64,000 bases of DNA from Enterococcus phoeniculicola ATCC BAA-412 (GCF_000407505.1 NZ_ASWE01000001.1:183324-247323), one strand, 5' to 3'. Positions 36,679-47,294 are shown, counted from the stretch's first letter. Translations and numbers: made by a program. Notes: a model not told the origin generated them from the sequence alone.

Positions 36679-37603
36679 TTATACTTTTCTCCACTGCATT
36701 TAAAAATAAATCAATAAATGCTTTTTCAATATCATTAATAGGCTTACTATTCAAATGTGCAATAAAGTAGTTTAAAGAAACATCCTGTAAAGAGAGTTTA
36801 CAAATATTATAGTTTCCGCCATTTTCATGTATTTGAACGCTATCTGGAAGAAACGTTACACCTAGATTTTCCTGAGCTAACTTTCCAATCGTGAATATAT
36901 TGTTGCTCTCTAAAATAATTTTAGGTTGTATTGCAAATTTTTGAATTAAATAATCAATTTGATGACGAATAGCAGATCCGTGTAAAGTTAGAATCAAATT
37001 CTCTTGAAGCAACTGATTTAAAGAAAGTGAAGAGCTATCGACAAATCGTACATTTCTTTTATAAAGTTTAGAAGATTCTGGGATAATTGCATAATAACCA
37101 TGACTGCCACGTTCATAAGCAGTAAGCTGTGGTGGAAGGGTCTCAGGATTTTGACCAATAAAGAAATCTAAGCGGCTGTTTAAAATTCTTTTTTCATTTT
37201 TATGCGGGACATCCTCTATCAACTCTATTTGTACTTGGGGATAGAGTGTTAAAAATTCAGGTAAAAATAATGGGAGTAAATAAGTGCCTAGACTAGATAA
37301 TATTCCTACTTTTAGAATAATTTTTTCAGGTGATGTATAAGCTTCTAGCCTTTTTTTAAACTGATTTTGTTCAGCAAGCAGAGTAGTTAAATAATGATAA
37401 TAAATTCTTCCAGCATCCGTCAGCTGTAAAGGTGTTGCTTGCCGATCAATTAATTCAACACCAAGTTCCTTTTCTTTTTTCTTGATTACTTGGGTGAGAT
37501 AAGGCTGAGAAATGTACAAGCTTTTGGCTGCTTTAGTATAATTTCCATGTTTTAAAAGCATTTCAATAAATTGAAGCATGGTGAGCGAATCTGTCTGAGT
37601 CAC
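36653..37603 (-). CDS. LysR-family transcriptional regulator
   Basis: A 316-residue regulator. An N-terminal winged helix-turn-helix (about 8-66; KHGNYTKAAKSLYISQPYLTQVIKKKEKELG) is followed by a LysR substrate-binding domain. It is divergent from the FMN-reductase/flavoprotein operon across a 208-bp gap, the usual arrangement for a LysR protein controlling its neighbour. ATAAGTAATTGGTTAT at 37631-37646 in that gap is a small dyad that could be its site. The inducer is unknown, perhaps the electron acceptor used by the flavoprotein. Confidence 0.88.
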   Translation of the reverse strand: MTQTDSLTMLQFIEMLLKHGNYTKAAKSLYISQPYLTQVIKKKEKELGVELIDRQATPLQLTDAGRIYYHYLTTLLAEQNQFKKRLEAYTSPEKIILKVGILSSLGTYLLPLFLPEFLTLYPQVQIELIEDVPHKNEKRILNSRLDFFIGQNPETLPPQLTAYERGSHGYYAIIPESSKLYKRNVRFVDSSSLSLNQLLQENLILTLHGSAIRHQIDYLIQKFAIQPKIILESNNIFTIGKLAQENLGVTFLPDSVQIHENGGNYNICKLSLQDVSLNYFIAHLNSKPINDIEKAFIDLFLNAVEKSIKKDEETRK

Positions 37604-37811
37604 AAAAAAACCTCCAACGAATTTTTGGGTATAAGTAATTGGTTATAGAATGATAATTAAATAAATATTTCACAAGAAGCGTTTTCTATTTTAAACTGTC
37701 GATAGAATGAATCGTTTGATTATGTATATTCTAAACGTTTTTTTGGAAAAGTAAACGTTTATTTTTTTAAATCAAATTGTTCAATAAATCACAAAATCAG
37801 GGGTGCTTTTT

Positions 37812-38435
37812 ATGAAATTAATTGGAATTGTTGGAACGAACTCAAATCAATCAACGAATCGTCAATTGTTAAAGTTTATTCAAAACCACTTTAGTGAACA
37901 AGCAGAAATTGAACTATGTGAAATAAAAGAAATTCCAGCATTTAATGAACCGGAGGATAAGCTTCCACCTACTGAAGTGAAACAACTATCAGATAAAATT
38001 ATTCATGCAGACGGAGTCATCATCAGTACGCCTGAATATGATCATGCCATTCCAGCTGCGTTAAAGAGCGTCATTGAATGGTTGTCTTATACAACTCGTC
38101 CGTTAATTGATAAGCCAGTGATGATTGTCGGTGCCTCTCATGGGTCTCTTGGCTCATCTCGTGCACAAGCACATCTGCGTCAAATCCTTGATGCACCAGA
38201 GCTGAAAGCACGAATTATGCCAAGCGCTGAATTTTTATTAGGTCGTTCTTTAAATGCATTTGACGAAAGCGGTCAGCTTGTTTACCCAGAAAAAGTAACA
38301 GAATTAGAGGAATGTTTTGATGAATTTCTTTTATTTGTCGAAATCACAAATCAGTTAGTGAAAGATCATCGTTTCAAAACAGAACAAAATAAACAATTTA
38401 CTTGGGAAGCAGCGAATGGAGGAGAGCAAGAATGA
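37812..38435 (+). CDS. NADPH-dependent FMN reductase
   Basis: A 207-residue flavodoxin-fold reductase. It shows [13 protein letters not shown] at the phosphate-binding loop, [19 protein letters not shown], and [14 protein letters not shown]. Start ATG 37812 is 6 bases after GGGGTG. An in-frame GTG at 37803 is part of that site. It overlaps the next gene by ATGA. It is clearly paralogous to the first 190 or so residues of that next protein (both have [10 protein letters not shown]), so a tandem duplication followed by fusion is likely. It probably supplies electrons from NADPH to the larger flavoprotein. Confidence 0.88.
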   Translation: MKLIGIVGTNSNQSTNRQLLKFIQNHFSEQAEIELCEIKEIPAFNEPEDKLPPTEVKQLSDKIIHADGVIISTPEYDHAIPAALKSVIEWLSYTTRPLIDKPVMIVGASHGSLGSSRAQAHLRQILDAPELKARIMPSAEFLLGRSLNAFDESGQLVYPEKVTELEECFDEFLLFVEITNQLVKDHRFKTEQNKQFTWEAANGGEQE

Positions 38436-40855
38436 AATTTGTTGGAATTGTAGGAACAAACGCAAAAAAATCATATAACCGGATGTTATTGACATTTATG
38501 CAGACTCATTTTAGTGAACAAGCAGAAATTGAACTTCTAGAATTAACGGATGTACCAATGTTCAATGAATCAGATGACCAATCAGATACCCCCATTATTC
38601 AGTCATTTAATCAAAAAATTATGGAGGCAGATGGAGTTATTATTGCTACACCTGAACATAACCATTCTATCCCCTCAGCTCTGAAAAGCATTTTGGAGTG
38701 GTTGTCGTTTAACCTTCATCCATTTGATGGAAAACCAGTGATGATTGTTGGTGCCTCTTATGATGTTCAAGGCTCATCACGTGCGCAGCTACACCTGCGA
38801 CAAATTTTAGATGCGCCTGGGGTAAATGCAACGGTTATGCCTGGCTCAGAGTTTCTTTTAGGAAGAGCGAATCATGCATTTGATGAAAATGGCAATCTGA
38901 AAGAAGAACGAACCATTGATTTTCTTGAAAGTTGTTTCTGGCGTTTTTTACGGTTTACTGAAGTAGCGAATCTTTTGAATAAACCAGAGGAGGTTCATTT
39001 TTCTCCAGGTGCATTCACAGTTACAGCTCCCGGACACAACGGTGATTTACCAATGGTAGTTACACTTTCTAAAGAACGGATTGAAGAAATTGAAATTGAT
39101 ACGTCTAGTGAATCAGAGGGAATCGCAGATGTGGTGTTTACACGTATTCCTAAACAGATTATTGAAGGACAAACGCTGAATATTGATGTGTTGTCTGGTG
39201 CATCTGTTACAAGTAACGGCGTAATTGATGGGGTAGCAAAAGCTGTCAAAATGGCGGGGGCAAACCCAGATGTTCTTAGAAAACGGCCAAAACCTGCAAG
39301 TGCGTTAAAAAAAGAGGATGAAGAATATACAACAGATGTTGTCGTTGTTGGAGCCGGTGGTGCTGGTTTAACGGCTGCTTCTAAAGTATTACAGGAAGGG
39401 AAAAAGACGATTGTTGTTGAAAAATTCCCTGCAGTTGGTGGAAATACAGTTCGTACAGGTGGTCCGATGAACGCTGCTGATCCAAATTGGCAACGTGGAT
39501 TTTCAGCAATCCCTGGAGAAAGTCATACATTAAAAGAAATGATTGAAATGGATGAAGAACAAATTGATCCAGATTATCGTTCTGATTTCCGCGCATTAAA
39601 AGAAGAAATTACTGCATATTTGGCAGATAATTCAGCACATGAAGGGTACTTATTTGATTCTAAACTCTTTTATCGTATGCAAACGTATCTAGGTGGAAAG
39701 AGAAAGGATTTAAACGGTCAGCCAATTTATGGACAATATGATTTAGTTAAGTTATTAACAGATAAAGCGTTAGAATCGGTGGAATGGTTAGAAGAAATTG
39801 GCGTAGAATTTGATAAAAAAGATGTAACGATGCCAGTCGGAGCACTATGGAGACGTGGACACAAACCTTTAAAAAGTGAAGGATATGCCTATGTTTCTGC
39901 TCTAACGCAATTTGTTGAAGGAAATGGGGGAACCATTTTAACGGATACAGCAGTGAAAGAACTTATTGTTGAAGATGGAAAAATTTGCGGAGTCATTGGT
40001 GAAGGCATGAACGGTCAAAAGATTACCATTCATGCAGGAGCGGTTGTGCTTGCTTCAGGTGGTTTTGGAGCAAATACGAAGATGTTAAAACAATATAATA
40101 CTTACTGGACAGAAATCGAGGATGACATTAAAACATCGAATTCTCCAGCCATTACAGGAGATGGGATTTTATTAGGTCAAAGCGTAGGCGCCGACTTAGT
40201 AGGTATGGGCTTTTCACAAATGATGCCTGTTTCAGATCCACAGACAGGTGCGCTGTTTAGCGGACTTCAAGTACCGCCGCAAAACTTTATTATGGTTAAT
40301 CAAAAAGGAAAACGTTTTGTAAATGAATATGGTAGCCGAGACACATTAACTCAAGCAGCAATTGACAATGGCGGGTTATTCTACTTAATTGCTGATGATA
40401 AAATTAAAGCTACAGCATATAATACAACTCAAGAAAAAATTGATAAACAAGTAGAGGCTGGCACACTCTATCGGGCAAATACTTTAGAAGAATTAGCAGA
40501 GCAATTAGGGATGGATGCTTCAGTGTTTGTTGAAACAATCACAAATTATAACAGCTATGTTGATAGAGGCGAAGATCCGGAATTTGGAAAAGATGTGTTT
40601 GACTTGAAAGTGGAACAAGCACCGTTCTATGCAACGCCTAGAAAACCTGCTGTCCATCATACAATGGGCGGTTTGAAAATTGATGCAAATACACATGTAT
40701 TGAATAAATCAGGTGAAGTAATCAGTGGCTTATATGCGGCAGGAGAAGTTGCAGGTGGTATCCATGCTGGAAATCGTTTAGGTGGAAATTCATTGACAGA
40801 TATCTTTACTTTTGGACGTATCGCAGGAGTTATGGCAGTAAAAGAGTTAGGCTAA
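38432..40855 (+). CDS. Three-domain flavoprotein reductase (FMN reductase + FMN_bind + fumarate-reductase-like)
   Basis: An 807-residue cytosolic protein with no signal peptide. Residues 1-190 form an NADPH-dependent FMN reductase domain. Residues about 200-285 form an FMN_bind domain with SGASVTS, where Ser258 is the expected ApbE-attached FMN site. From about 303 comes a flavocytochrome-c/fumarate-reductase-type FAD domain (GAGGAG at 307, [19 protein letters not shown], a C-terminal HHTMGGL and [10 protein letters not shown]). The layout predicts electron flow NADPH to FMN to covalent FMN to FAD to an enoate such as fumarate, urocanate or acrylate. ATG 38432 is set by GGAGGAG and the ATGA overlap. 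The true acceptor is unknown. Confidence 0.9.
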   Translation: MKFVGIVGTNAKKSYNRMLLTFMQTHFSEQAEIELLELTDVPMFNESDDQSDTPIIQSFNQKIMEADGVIIATPEHNHSIPSALKSILEWLSFNLHPFDGKPVMIVGASYDVQGSSRAQLHLRQILDAPGVNATVMPGSEFLLGRANHAFDENGNLKEERTIDFLESCFWRFLRFTEVANLLNKPEEVHFSPGAFTVTAPGHNGDLPMVVTLSKERIEEIEIDTSSESEGIADVVFTRIPKQIIEGQTLNIDVLSGASVTSNGVIDGVAKAVKMAGANPDVLRKRPKPASALKKEDEEYTTDVVVVGAGGAGLTAASKVLQEGKKTIVVEKFPAVGGNTVRTGGPMNAADPNWQRGFSAIPGESHTLKEMIEMDEEQIDPDYRSDFRALKEEITAYLADNSAHEGYLFDSKLFYRMQTYLGGKRKDLNGQPIYGQYDLVKLLTDKALESVEWLEEIGVEFDKKDVTMPVGALWRRGHKPLKSEGYAYVSALTQFVEGNGGTILTDTAVKELIVEDGKICGVIGEGMNGQKITIHAGAVVLASGGFGANTKMLKQYNTYWTEIEDDIKTSNSPAITGDGILLGQSVGADLVGMGFSQMMPVSDPQTGALFSGLQVPPQNFIMVNQKGKRFVNEYGSRDTLTQAAIDNGGLFYLIADDKIKATAYNTTQEKIDKQVEAGTLYRANTLEELAEQLGMDASVFVETITNYNSYVDRGEDPEFGKDVFDLKVEQAPFYATPRKPAVHHTMGGLKIDANTHVLNKSGEVISGLYAAGEVAGGIHAGNRLGGNSLTDIFTFGRIAGVMAVKELG

Positions 40856-41005
40856 ACGTGGAAGGATTCCTCAGTTATCTGGATTGAACGAGGACTTAAA
40901 AATAGAATCGTCTCTTCATGTGGAATGAAACGATAACAGGGGCTAATCGTATTAGATAAGGATTCAAGTAAGTCAAAGCAGAAAAAACAAAAGAAATAAA
41001 CTAGA

Positions 41006-41054
41006 GCTGATAGATGAAGTCAGATGCAACAATTGGCGTGATTCATCTATCAGC
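41006..41054. repeat. 13-bp inverted repeat before the OFA transporter
   Basis: GCTGATAGATGAA (41006-41018) and its exact complement (41042-41054) enclose 23 bases. The sequence CAAAAGAAATAAAC flanks it on both sides as a direct repeat. There is no T run, so it is not an obvious terminator. It may be a regulatory site or a small mobile scar. Confidence 0.5.
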
Positions 41055-41108
41055 AAAAGAAATAAACCTGTAGTGAAAGAAGGAAAATGAGTTACTAGGA
41101 GGAAAAAA

Positions 41109-42335
41109 ATGAATAAACCAATCAATCGTTGGGTAGTATTGATTGCTTCGACAACCGTCTTGCTTTGTACCGGAGCAATTTATGCATTTAGTGTATTTGC
41201 AGGTCCATTGAGTGCGCTTAAAGGCTGGAGCATGGGAGAAATCATGATGGCTTTTACAATCAATTCGGCAGTAGGACCAATTCCTATGATTTTAGGTGGC
41301 TTTCTCACAGACAAAGGTTGGGCTAAATGGTCAATCATGGTCGGTGGACTCTTGTTTGGACTTGGATTTTATTTATCAGGTCTGGTTAATAGTCCAGAAA
41401 TGCTTTATGTAACTTATGGAATTATTGGAGGAATCGGACAAGGACTAGCTTATTCTGGTTGCTTGAGTAATACAATTCGCTTATTTCCAGATAAAAGAGG
41501 ATTGGCTTCGGGAATTATTACAGCAGGCATGGGTGGTGCCGCGATTATTGCAGCGCCTATCGTTAACTTGCTGATTGAAGCAGAGGATGCTCTTCATGCT
41601 TTTCGAGTGTTAGGAATTGCTTATATTGTAATTGTCGCAATTGCAAGTTTCTTTATTCAATCTGCTCCTGCAAATTATCAACCTGAAGGCTGGACACCAC
41701 CAACACGTGGCACAGGAGGGGTAAATAGGAATTGGCTTAAGATGCTTCAAACGCCCCAGTTTTATTTAATTTTCTTTATGCTATTTACAGGGGCATTCTC
41801 AGGACTAATGATTGCATCAAATGCATCCAATATTGGTCAACAGATGTTTGGATTATCAGCGACTACAGCTGCATTTTATGTCAGTCTGTATTCTTTAAGT
41901 AACTGTATTGGAAGAGTTGTTTGGGGAACAGTATCGGATAGAATTGGAAGAAATAATACATTAAATATTATTTTTGGCGTGATTATTGTTGCGTTCCTTT
42001 TGCTTACTACTCTGTCTTCTCAGCTTGGTTTTGCTTTAGGAATTATTATTTTGGGACTTTGCTTTGGCGGTGTCATGGGCGTATTTCCACCAATTGTTAT
42101 GGAAAATTATGGACCTAAAAACCAAGGAGTTAACTATGGAATTGTTTTCTGCGGTTATTCAGCAGCTGCATTCTTTGGTCCTCGAGTAGCAGTAAGCATG
42201 GCAGCATCAAACGCGGGGAACTTCACAAATGCATTTTATGTCGCTATCTTTATTGCCATTGTTGGATTGGCATTAAATGTCCTCTATGTGCAGATAAAAA
42301 ACAGAAGTGAAAAGCAACTTGCGGTTAAGCAATAA
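41109..42335 (+). CDS. OFA-family MFS transporter
   Basis: A 408-residue carrier with about 12 membrane helices, of the oxalate:formate antiporter (OFA) branch of the major facilitator superfamily. The N-terminal segment NRWVVLIASTTVLLCTGAIYAFSVF and the later GTVSDRIGRN loop are typical. AGGAGG precedes ATG 41109. It lies 250 bases after the three-domain flavoprotein and probably imports its substrate or exchanges substrate for product. OFA members carry various small monocarboxylates and dicarboxylates, so the substrate is open. Confidence 0.85.
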   Translation: MNKPINRWVVLIASTTVLLCTGAIYAFSVFAGPLSALKGWSMGEIMMAFTINSAVGPIPMILGGFLTDKGWAKWSIMVGGLLFGLGFYLSGLVNSPEMLYVTYGIIGGIGQGLAYSGCLSNTIRLFPDKRGLASGIITAGMGGAAIIAAPIVNLLIEAEDALHAFRVLGIAYIVIVAIASFFIQSAPANYQPEGWTPPTRGTGGVNRNWLKMLQTPQFYLIFFMLFTGAFSGLMIASNASNIGQQMFGLSATTAAFYVSLYSLSNCIGRVVWGTVSDRIGRNNTLNIIFGVIIVAFLLLTTLSSQLGFALGIIILGLCFGGVMGVFPPIVMENYGPKNQGVNYGIVFCGYSAAAFFGPRVAVSMAASNAGNFTNAFYVAIFIAIVGLALNVLYVQIKNRSEKQLAVKQ

Positions 42336-43407
42336 ATAATCATCAGTTTGAAGTAAGAAGAAAGTACCTTGTAAAATAAAGTCTGGAAGTTCTGTCTTCT
42401 ATCTTATATATAGTTGAAAGATCGTGGATAGAACCATTTTGAACAGATTACTGGCAAGTAGATAGTGAAAAACAGATTGGCTCAGTGCTGCACGGACTGG
42501 CTTTAAGATGATTTATAGGGAATAAATTGTATACACGACAGCCTCATTTCTGATTTCTATTGGAGTGAGGTTGTCGTGTTTTAGTGTAATATTCAAGAGT
42601 ATAGAAGTGGATATACTTTTGAATATTGGAAATCAGTCATCTCTTGCTACTTATTTATAGAAGTAATAGAGTCCTGTTTTGAGGGAGAAATCCAATAATT
42701 TTCTATCAATTGAGTCTCCAGACAATTTTACTACGCGGGATATATTGACCATGAACGTAAGCGTTTCTTGAAAGACAGTATAAGTTGAAATTCTAGATTC
42801 ATATAGAGAAGCCCTTTTAATTGCCCCAAAAGTCTTTGCTAGTGTCTCAATGACGAGCATAGTATCATTTCTCCCAGTACATAAGTGATGATTGACTTAT
42901 CCAAAAAATCAAAGTCTGCGCTATGCTTGAGTTTTTCTGAAGAACTTACGTTTCATTTCACCTGTTTACTATTGAGTCTCTTTTGTTGGAGGAAGTGCTC
43001 TAGTTTCAAGAATCATGTAGATTTCAGTCGAATGAGAAGAGGACGAAGGAGAACGATGTGTTCAGTGACTAAATTTAGAGAGAGCAGGTAAAAAATTTAG
43101 AATGAACTAGGGAATTAATTGTACTCATTTAGTGCAAAAAAACGTCATTCTTATTTGTGAAAATCTACTATTATTAATAGAACAACAAGAAAGAGGAACT
43201 GCAGGTAAAATGAGAAGTGGATTATCATATATACAGTGGTTTATTTTGGCTGCAATGGGTAGTTAAAGTTTTGGTGGTGCAACAGGCTTGCATTGAATGG
43301 AACGCTAAGATTGTCTGAAACACAAACACGAGAACGAGAGACAAAAACGTGTGAACATTTAACTGGGGTTATCACGGCCTTATGTATTTATAGGAGATGT
43401 AGAATAA
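42336..43407. other. Long intergenic region with decayed sequence
   Basis: About 1.07 kb with no gene I can support. It holds a strong hairpin terminator (42533-42582). Near 43210 there is a fragment reading MRSGLSYIQWFILAAMGS followed by a stop, which looks like the start of a lost membrane-protein gene. Other open frames in both strands lack ribosome sites and family features. Confidence 0.5.
42533..42582. terminator. Strong hairpin terminator
   Basis: Arms ACACGACAGCCTCA (42533-42546) and TGAGGTTGTCGTGT (42566-42579) pair nearly perfectly over 14 bases and are followed by TTTT. It lies about 200 bases after the OFA gene. Confidence 0.75.
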
Positions 43408-43614
43408 GTGTACAATATGGATGATATTGAATTAACGGTGAAACAATCTGGCCACATATCAATGGATAAGGTATTAGAAAAAGTAAACGTAAGTCCATCA
43501 AATAAGGAAAAATTGATTTTAGCAAGTAAATTAAAGTATATGGAAACGATAGAAGTTAGTTATAGGCATTTCTCGAACAAAGTCGCAACGTATTTAGAGT
43601 ATAAAGAAGAGTAA
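43408..43614 (+). CDS. Small hypothetical protein
   Basis: A 68-residue frame with AGGAG 11 bases before its GTG start (an ATG follows three codons later). The product is hydrophilic and helical (DDIELTVKQSGHISMDKVLEKVNVSP...), ending in EYKEE, with no signal or membrane segment. I do not recognise it. It stands alone in decayed-looking DNA, so it may be a remnant of a longer gene. Confidence 0.3.
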   Translation: MYNMDDIELTVKQSGHISMDKVLEKVNVSPSNKEKLILASKLKYMETIEVSYRHFSNKVATYLEYKEE

Positions 43615-43906
43615 CGACAATATTCTGTTGGAGACATGCTAGAAAAAAGAGCGCACTTTGGATGAATTTTCTAAATAGGAGAAGAGAAAAACGCTGAGGA
43701 ATAGTCAAAATAAATAGATAAGTTGTTAGTTTTTTTTACTTCGTGGAAAATAAATAGAAAAATGTACTTTCTTAGTGCATTTTTTTGTACTTTTTTTCTG
43801 TTTTTTTTAGATAAGATATTTACTGTATGAAATAGGTGATTGTTACTTGAACAGTGACATAAAACTATTGAACGAATGCTTATGAATGAAAACAGGAGGA
43901 ATTTAT

Positions 43907-46192
43907 ATGAATAAAAAGATGTTCACGAATCTTTGCTACGTGATGACTATTGTATTGATGATAATCGGTCAATTTGGTAGCGAAGCTATTGCGGAAACAA
44001 TCACACCAACAGTCGCTGGGGATGATCCAGGGATAACAATAACTGCGACAAATCCGATTACCTCAAAACAACTTGTTCAAGTGGATGTATCCATTGCCTC
44101 AACAGCAGGGACCATCACAGAAGATGGTGTAGTGAAAGTAACGATACCGAAAGTTATTGTGAACAGCCAAAGTGATTTAGTAAATAAACTGGTCATTGGT
44201 GATCCTTTTTATTTAGATGATCCTGCAGTAACCTATGATGAAAATGGAGATTACGTGTTGAACCTTGCCTACGATCACACGAAATATGATCCAAATGATG
44301 CACAAGGAAACACCGTGAAAATTATTTTTGATGCACCTTACATGGATTCTACTAGTTCTGACTTCCCAGACTCCGTTGATTTTAGTGCCGATATGTATAT
44401 GGGATCAGAGCTAATTAGCTCTGACAAGACCACATCTGAAGTGAAAGTAACCGTACCAGGAAACCCGTTGTTACAGAAATATGGGGTAAGAAGCTATGGA
44501 ACAGTTGATGGAAAATATTCATCTATTATTGAGAAAGATGATCCATCACGGAATATTTTTGTCATTGTGGTTAATTACAACCAGCAATCCATTCAGAATG
44601 CAAAAATTGTGGATACCATTCCAGAAGGTACAGAATTATATGATCCCTATCGTCACATACCAGCGACTGGAGATGATTCAATTGTAAACCATTTTAGAAT
44701 TGCAAAAGTGACCGAACGTAGAAGTGACGGGATTGCAACTGGGTGGGAATATGTTACAACCGATTTCTCAGATAAAATTCATATTACGGATACGGGATTT
44801 ACAATTGACTTTGGCGATTTAACACCAGATGATAGTTATGTCATTATGTATGCCCAAAAAATTACTGGTGACCCTACGGCTGAAGAATTTGGTGCCCGTT
44901 ATAATAAGGTCGTACTTACAAGTGATGATGCGGCAGTTATGGAGCAGGGCACCTATATGGCTTTACAAGAAGTGAAATATGACTCTGTTAATTTGAATAA
45001 AGAAGTATCCCAGGCAACCTTAGCTTCAAATTCAGGAGATTTAATTTACACACTAACCTTTAAAAATAATATTGGAGATACAAAGATTGGAACAACCTTA
45101 ACTGATCCACTTCCTGACCATATTACCTTTATCGAAACAACGGAAAATACTAGCGGCTATTTGTCTGATGTGAATTATGATGCAGAAACAAATAGTATTT
45201 CTTATGACTTACTAAAAGAATTACCTGAGGGAGAACAAATTAGCGTCTCATTCAAGGTTCATTATGAAAATCCTGAGGCTCAACCTGGAGAAACAATTGT
45301 AAATAAAGCGTATTTCAATTATGCAGGAACAAATATTGGCAGTAAAGATGCCACTACAACACTAGACGGTAGTGCGTACCTTTATAAAACAGATGAAGAG
45401 ACTCAGAATCCATTAAGTGGGGCAGAATTTAAAGTTATTGATAGTGAGGGAGCAACGGTTACTGAAGGTCTAGTATCTGATGAAAATGGCTTTATTAATT
45501 CAGGACTATTACAACCAGGAGAATACGAGTTTATTGAAGTAAAAGCGCCAGATGGTTATCAATTAGATTCGACACCAATCAAATTTACGGTTGTTGCAGG
45601 GCAAGATACGCCAATCAATTTAACTATGACAAATAAAGAAAAAGAAGCAGTAAAAGGCTCTGTCCAATTAACGAAGGTGGATAGCAAGAGTAAAAAAGTA
45701 CTCTCAGGTGCAGAATTTACGTTAGTATCAAGTGACGGTGAACGAATACAAGAAGGATTAACCACAGATGAGCAAGGAAATATTGTCGTTTCTAATTTAG
45801 ATTCAGGAGACTATCAATTTATTGAAACGAAAGCACCAAATGGCTATCAGCTTGATGCAACCCCTGTTCAGTTTACCATTAACGAAGACGATGACACGAT
45901 TGTGCTAGTAACAAAAGAAAATACTTCTAATCCAGAAGAAACAGAATCAAGTACAACAACAGATGATTCAACAACAGAATCTAGCAAAGAAATAGTGAAA
46001 GAGACTACAGAAGAGACGACAAGCGAAACAAGCTCGGAAACAGAAAATACGAACCAAGAGAATGAAACGATTGTCAGCAAACTAAAAAAAGTTTTACCTA
46101 AAACAGGTGAACAGCTTTCTAGTGTATTAGTTGTAGGTGCTGGGGTATCCTTTGTCGGAATCGCTGTATATCTTTTCAAAAAAAATAGATAG
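43907..46192 (+). CDS. LPXTG surface protein with SpaA/Cna-B repeats
   Basis: A 761-residue wall-anchored adhesin- or pilin-like protein. It has a signal peptide to about residue 31 (GSEAIAE), an N-terminal beta-rich region, and a DUF11/isopeptide-type region (about 340-480, LNKEVSQATLASNSGDLIYTL). Two SpaA-like Cna-B repeats follow (about 490-570 and 590-670), each with a KTD or KVD start, GAEF, and an E-box (YEFIEVKAPDGYQL, YQFIETKAPNGYQL). A Thr/Ser/Glu linker, LPKTGEQ, a hydrophobic helix and KKNR close it. The E-box Glu should support internal isopeptide bonds. AGGAGG precedes ATG 43907. It stands alone, with no pilus sortase nearby, so it is probably a monomeric adhesin. Confidence 0.88.
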   Translation: MNKKMFTNLCYVMTIVLMIIGQFGSEAIAETITPTVAGDDPGITITATNPITSKQLVQVDVSIASTAGTITEDGVVKVTIPKVIVNSQSDLVNKLVIGDPFYLDDPAVTYDENGDYVLNLAYDHTKYDPNDAQGNTVKIIFDAPYMDSTSSDFPDSVDFSADMYMGSELISSDKTTSEVKVTVPGNPLLQKYGVRSYGTVDGKYSSIIEKDDPSRNIFVIVVNYNQQSIQNAKIVDTIPEGTELYDPYRHIPATGDDSIVNHFRIAKVTERRSDGIATGWEYVTTDFSDKIHITDTGFTIDFGDLTPDDSYVIMYAQKITGDPTAEEFGARYNKVVLTSDDAAVMEQGTYMALQEVKYDSVNLNKEVSQATLASNSGDLIYTLTFKNNIGDTKIGTTLTDPLPDHITFIETTENTSGYLSDVNYDAETNSISYDLLKELPEGEQISVSFKVHYENPEAQPGETIVNKAYFNYAGTNIGSKDATTTLDGSAYLYKTDEETQNPLSGAEFKVIDSEGATVTEGLVSDENGFINSGLLQPGEYEFIEVKAPDGYQLDSTPIKFTVVAGQDTPINLTMTNKEKEAVKGSVQLTKVDSKSKKVLSGAEFTLVSSDGERIQEGLTTDEQGNIVVSNLDSGDYQFIETKAPNGYQLDATPVQFTINEDDDTIVLVTKENTSNPEETESSTTTDDSTTESSKEIVKETTEETTSETSSETENTNQENETIVSKLKKVLPKTGEQLSSVLVVGAGVSFVGIAVYLFKKNR

Positions 46193-46286
46193 TATCATTT
46201 AGGGTGATTGTAAAAATACGATGGCCGAATGAAAACAATAAATTATTCAATAAACTAAAACTATTTGTAAGAAGTTTTCTCTGATG

Positions 46287-46336
46287 CCCTCAAGAAAGTT
46301 AGATTTCATTCTGATTTTCTTGGGGGATTTTATTTT
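46287..46336 (+). terminator. Terminator of the SpaA-type LPXTG gene
   Basis: Arms CCCTCAAGAAA and TTTCTTGGGGG enclose about 18 bases and are followed by a T-rich tail. Confidence 0.65.
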
Positions 46337-46397
46337 TAAGACTCTTTCTCACGAGGCTTATTTTTTTCGGAAAAACAGAGAAGACATATTAAAAAAG

Positions 46398-46427
46398 GAG
46401 AGAGTGATGTAAGAGACACTCTTTTTT
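46398..46427 (+). terminator. Second terminator-like hairpin
   Basis: AGAGTG and CACTCT arms with a 10-base loop, followed by six T. Confidence 0.5.
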
Positions 46428-47294
46428 AGCTCATTAAATAATTCCTTTTTTCAGGTTGAAAAATTGATAGTACGCTAGTATGAGGGAAAATAATCAGCGA
46501 GAAATTGAACTGAAAAAGTACAAAAAAATAGCGTTTTGCACTTTCTAAATACTATACGCTATACAAGGATAATGAATACAATGGAAGGAGAGAATCAAGA
46601 GGGAAATTATCCTGTTGACAGATGAATAGAAATAATTTTCTAATACCAAAGCTGTCTATTGAATGATTCTAACGAAACAGTACACAAGGAACTACTAACT
46701 ACTGATTTTTTTATTCTTTAGAGGAATGGGGAACCAATAAAGAGACTGAGAAAAATGAAAGTAAAACTAGTAATTTAACAGGATGGATGTAAGAAACTGG
46801 TGGAATAATATATTTGCCGTGAAGAAAAAACGCTGACGAAAGTAATAGTATAGCTAGAGTTTGAGGAGTAGCTAGAACGATTGTATGAGCTTACTATTAA
46901 AAAAAGATAAAAATCAAAAGGATGATCATCCTAATTAGCAAAGATTTGGGCAAACGTATAGAGAGCGCAGCCGATAAAACGGAATAAGAGCAAGTACAGG
47001 AATCTGATTGCACGTAAAGAAACTAGTGTAAATAGACAGAACAAATTCTATGCAGCAGGTAATGCGTGTGTTGCTACTTAATTTCCATTCTTTTATAAAG
47101 TGAGATTGTCGGTAATAAGCTTTTAGTAAAAGATGACTACAGATTAAGGTGCAAATGATTGTGACTGTTAAAGATATTCATGCTAATTCAGAGAACAAAA
47201 ATGGAAAAACATAGAAAAGCAGTAATGGTGTGCTAAAAAAGCAGGGTATTGGTAACCTAGATAAAGCAGCTGAATCATCACAAAGGAGAGCAGA

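Larger units (their letters stand above)
46193..47294. other. Long intergenic region, mostly decayed
   Basis: About 1.1 kb. Two terminator-like hairpins lie at 46287-46336 and 46398-46427. The rest has many stop codons in all frames and AT-rich sequence. Short fragments near 47100-47270 (for example GNKLLVKDDYRL) could be remains of a lipoprotein gene, but I cannot assign them. Confidence 0.45.

Noticed and set aside
37631-37646. LysR binding site ATAAGTAATTGGTTAT
   Set aside because: It is placed sensibly between the divergent genes, but such short AT-rich dyads are expected by chance here, so it is not listed as a feature.
36653-42335. Extracellular electron-transfer locus
   Set aside because: The flavoprotein and ApbE have no signal peptide or lipobox, and no NADH dehydrogenase-2, demethylmenaquinone or PplA-like gene is nearby, so a cytosolic reductase fits better.
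42651-43091. Two frames of about 68 codons on opposite strands
   Set aside because: Neither has a ribosome site, and codon use and composition do not look coding.
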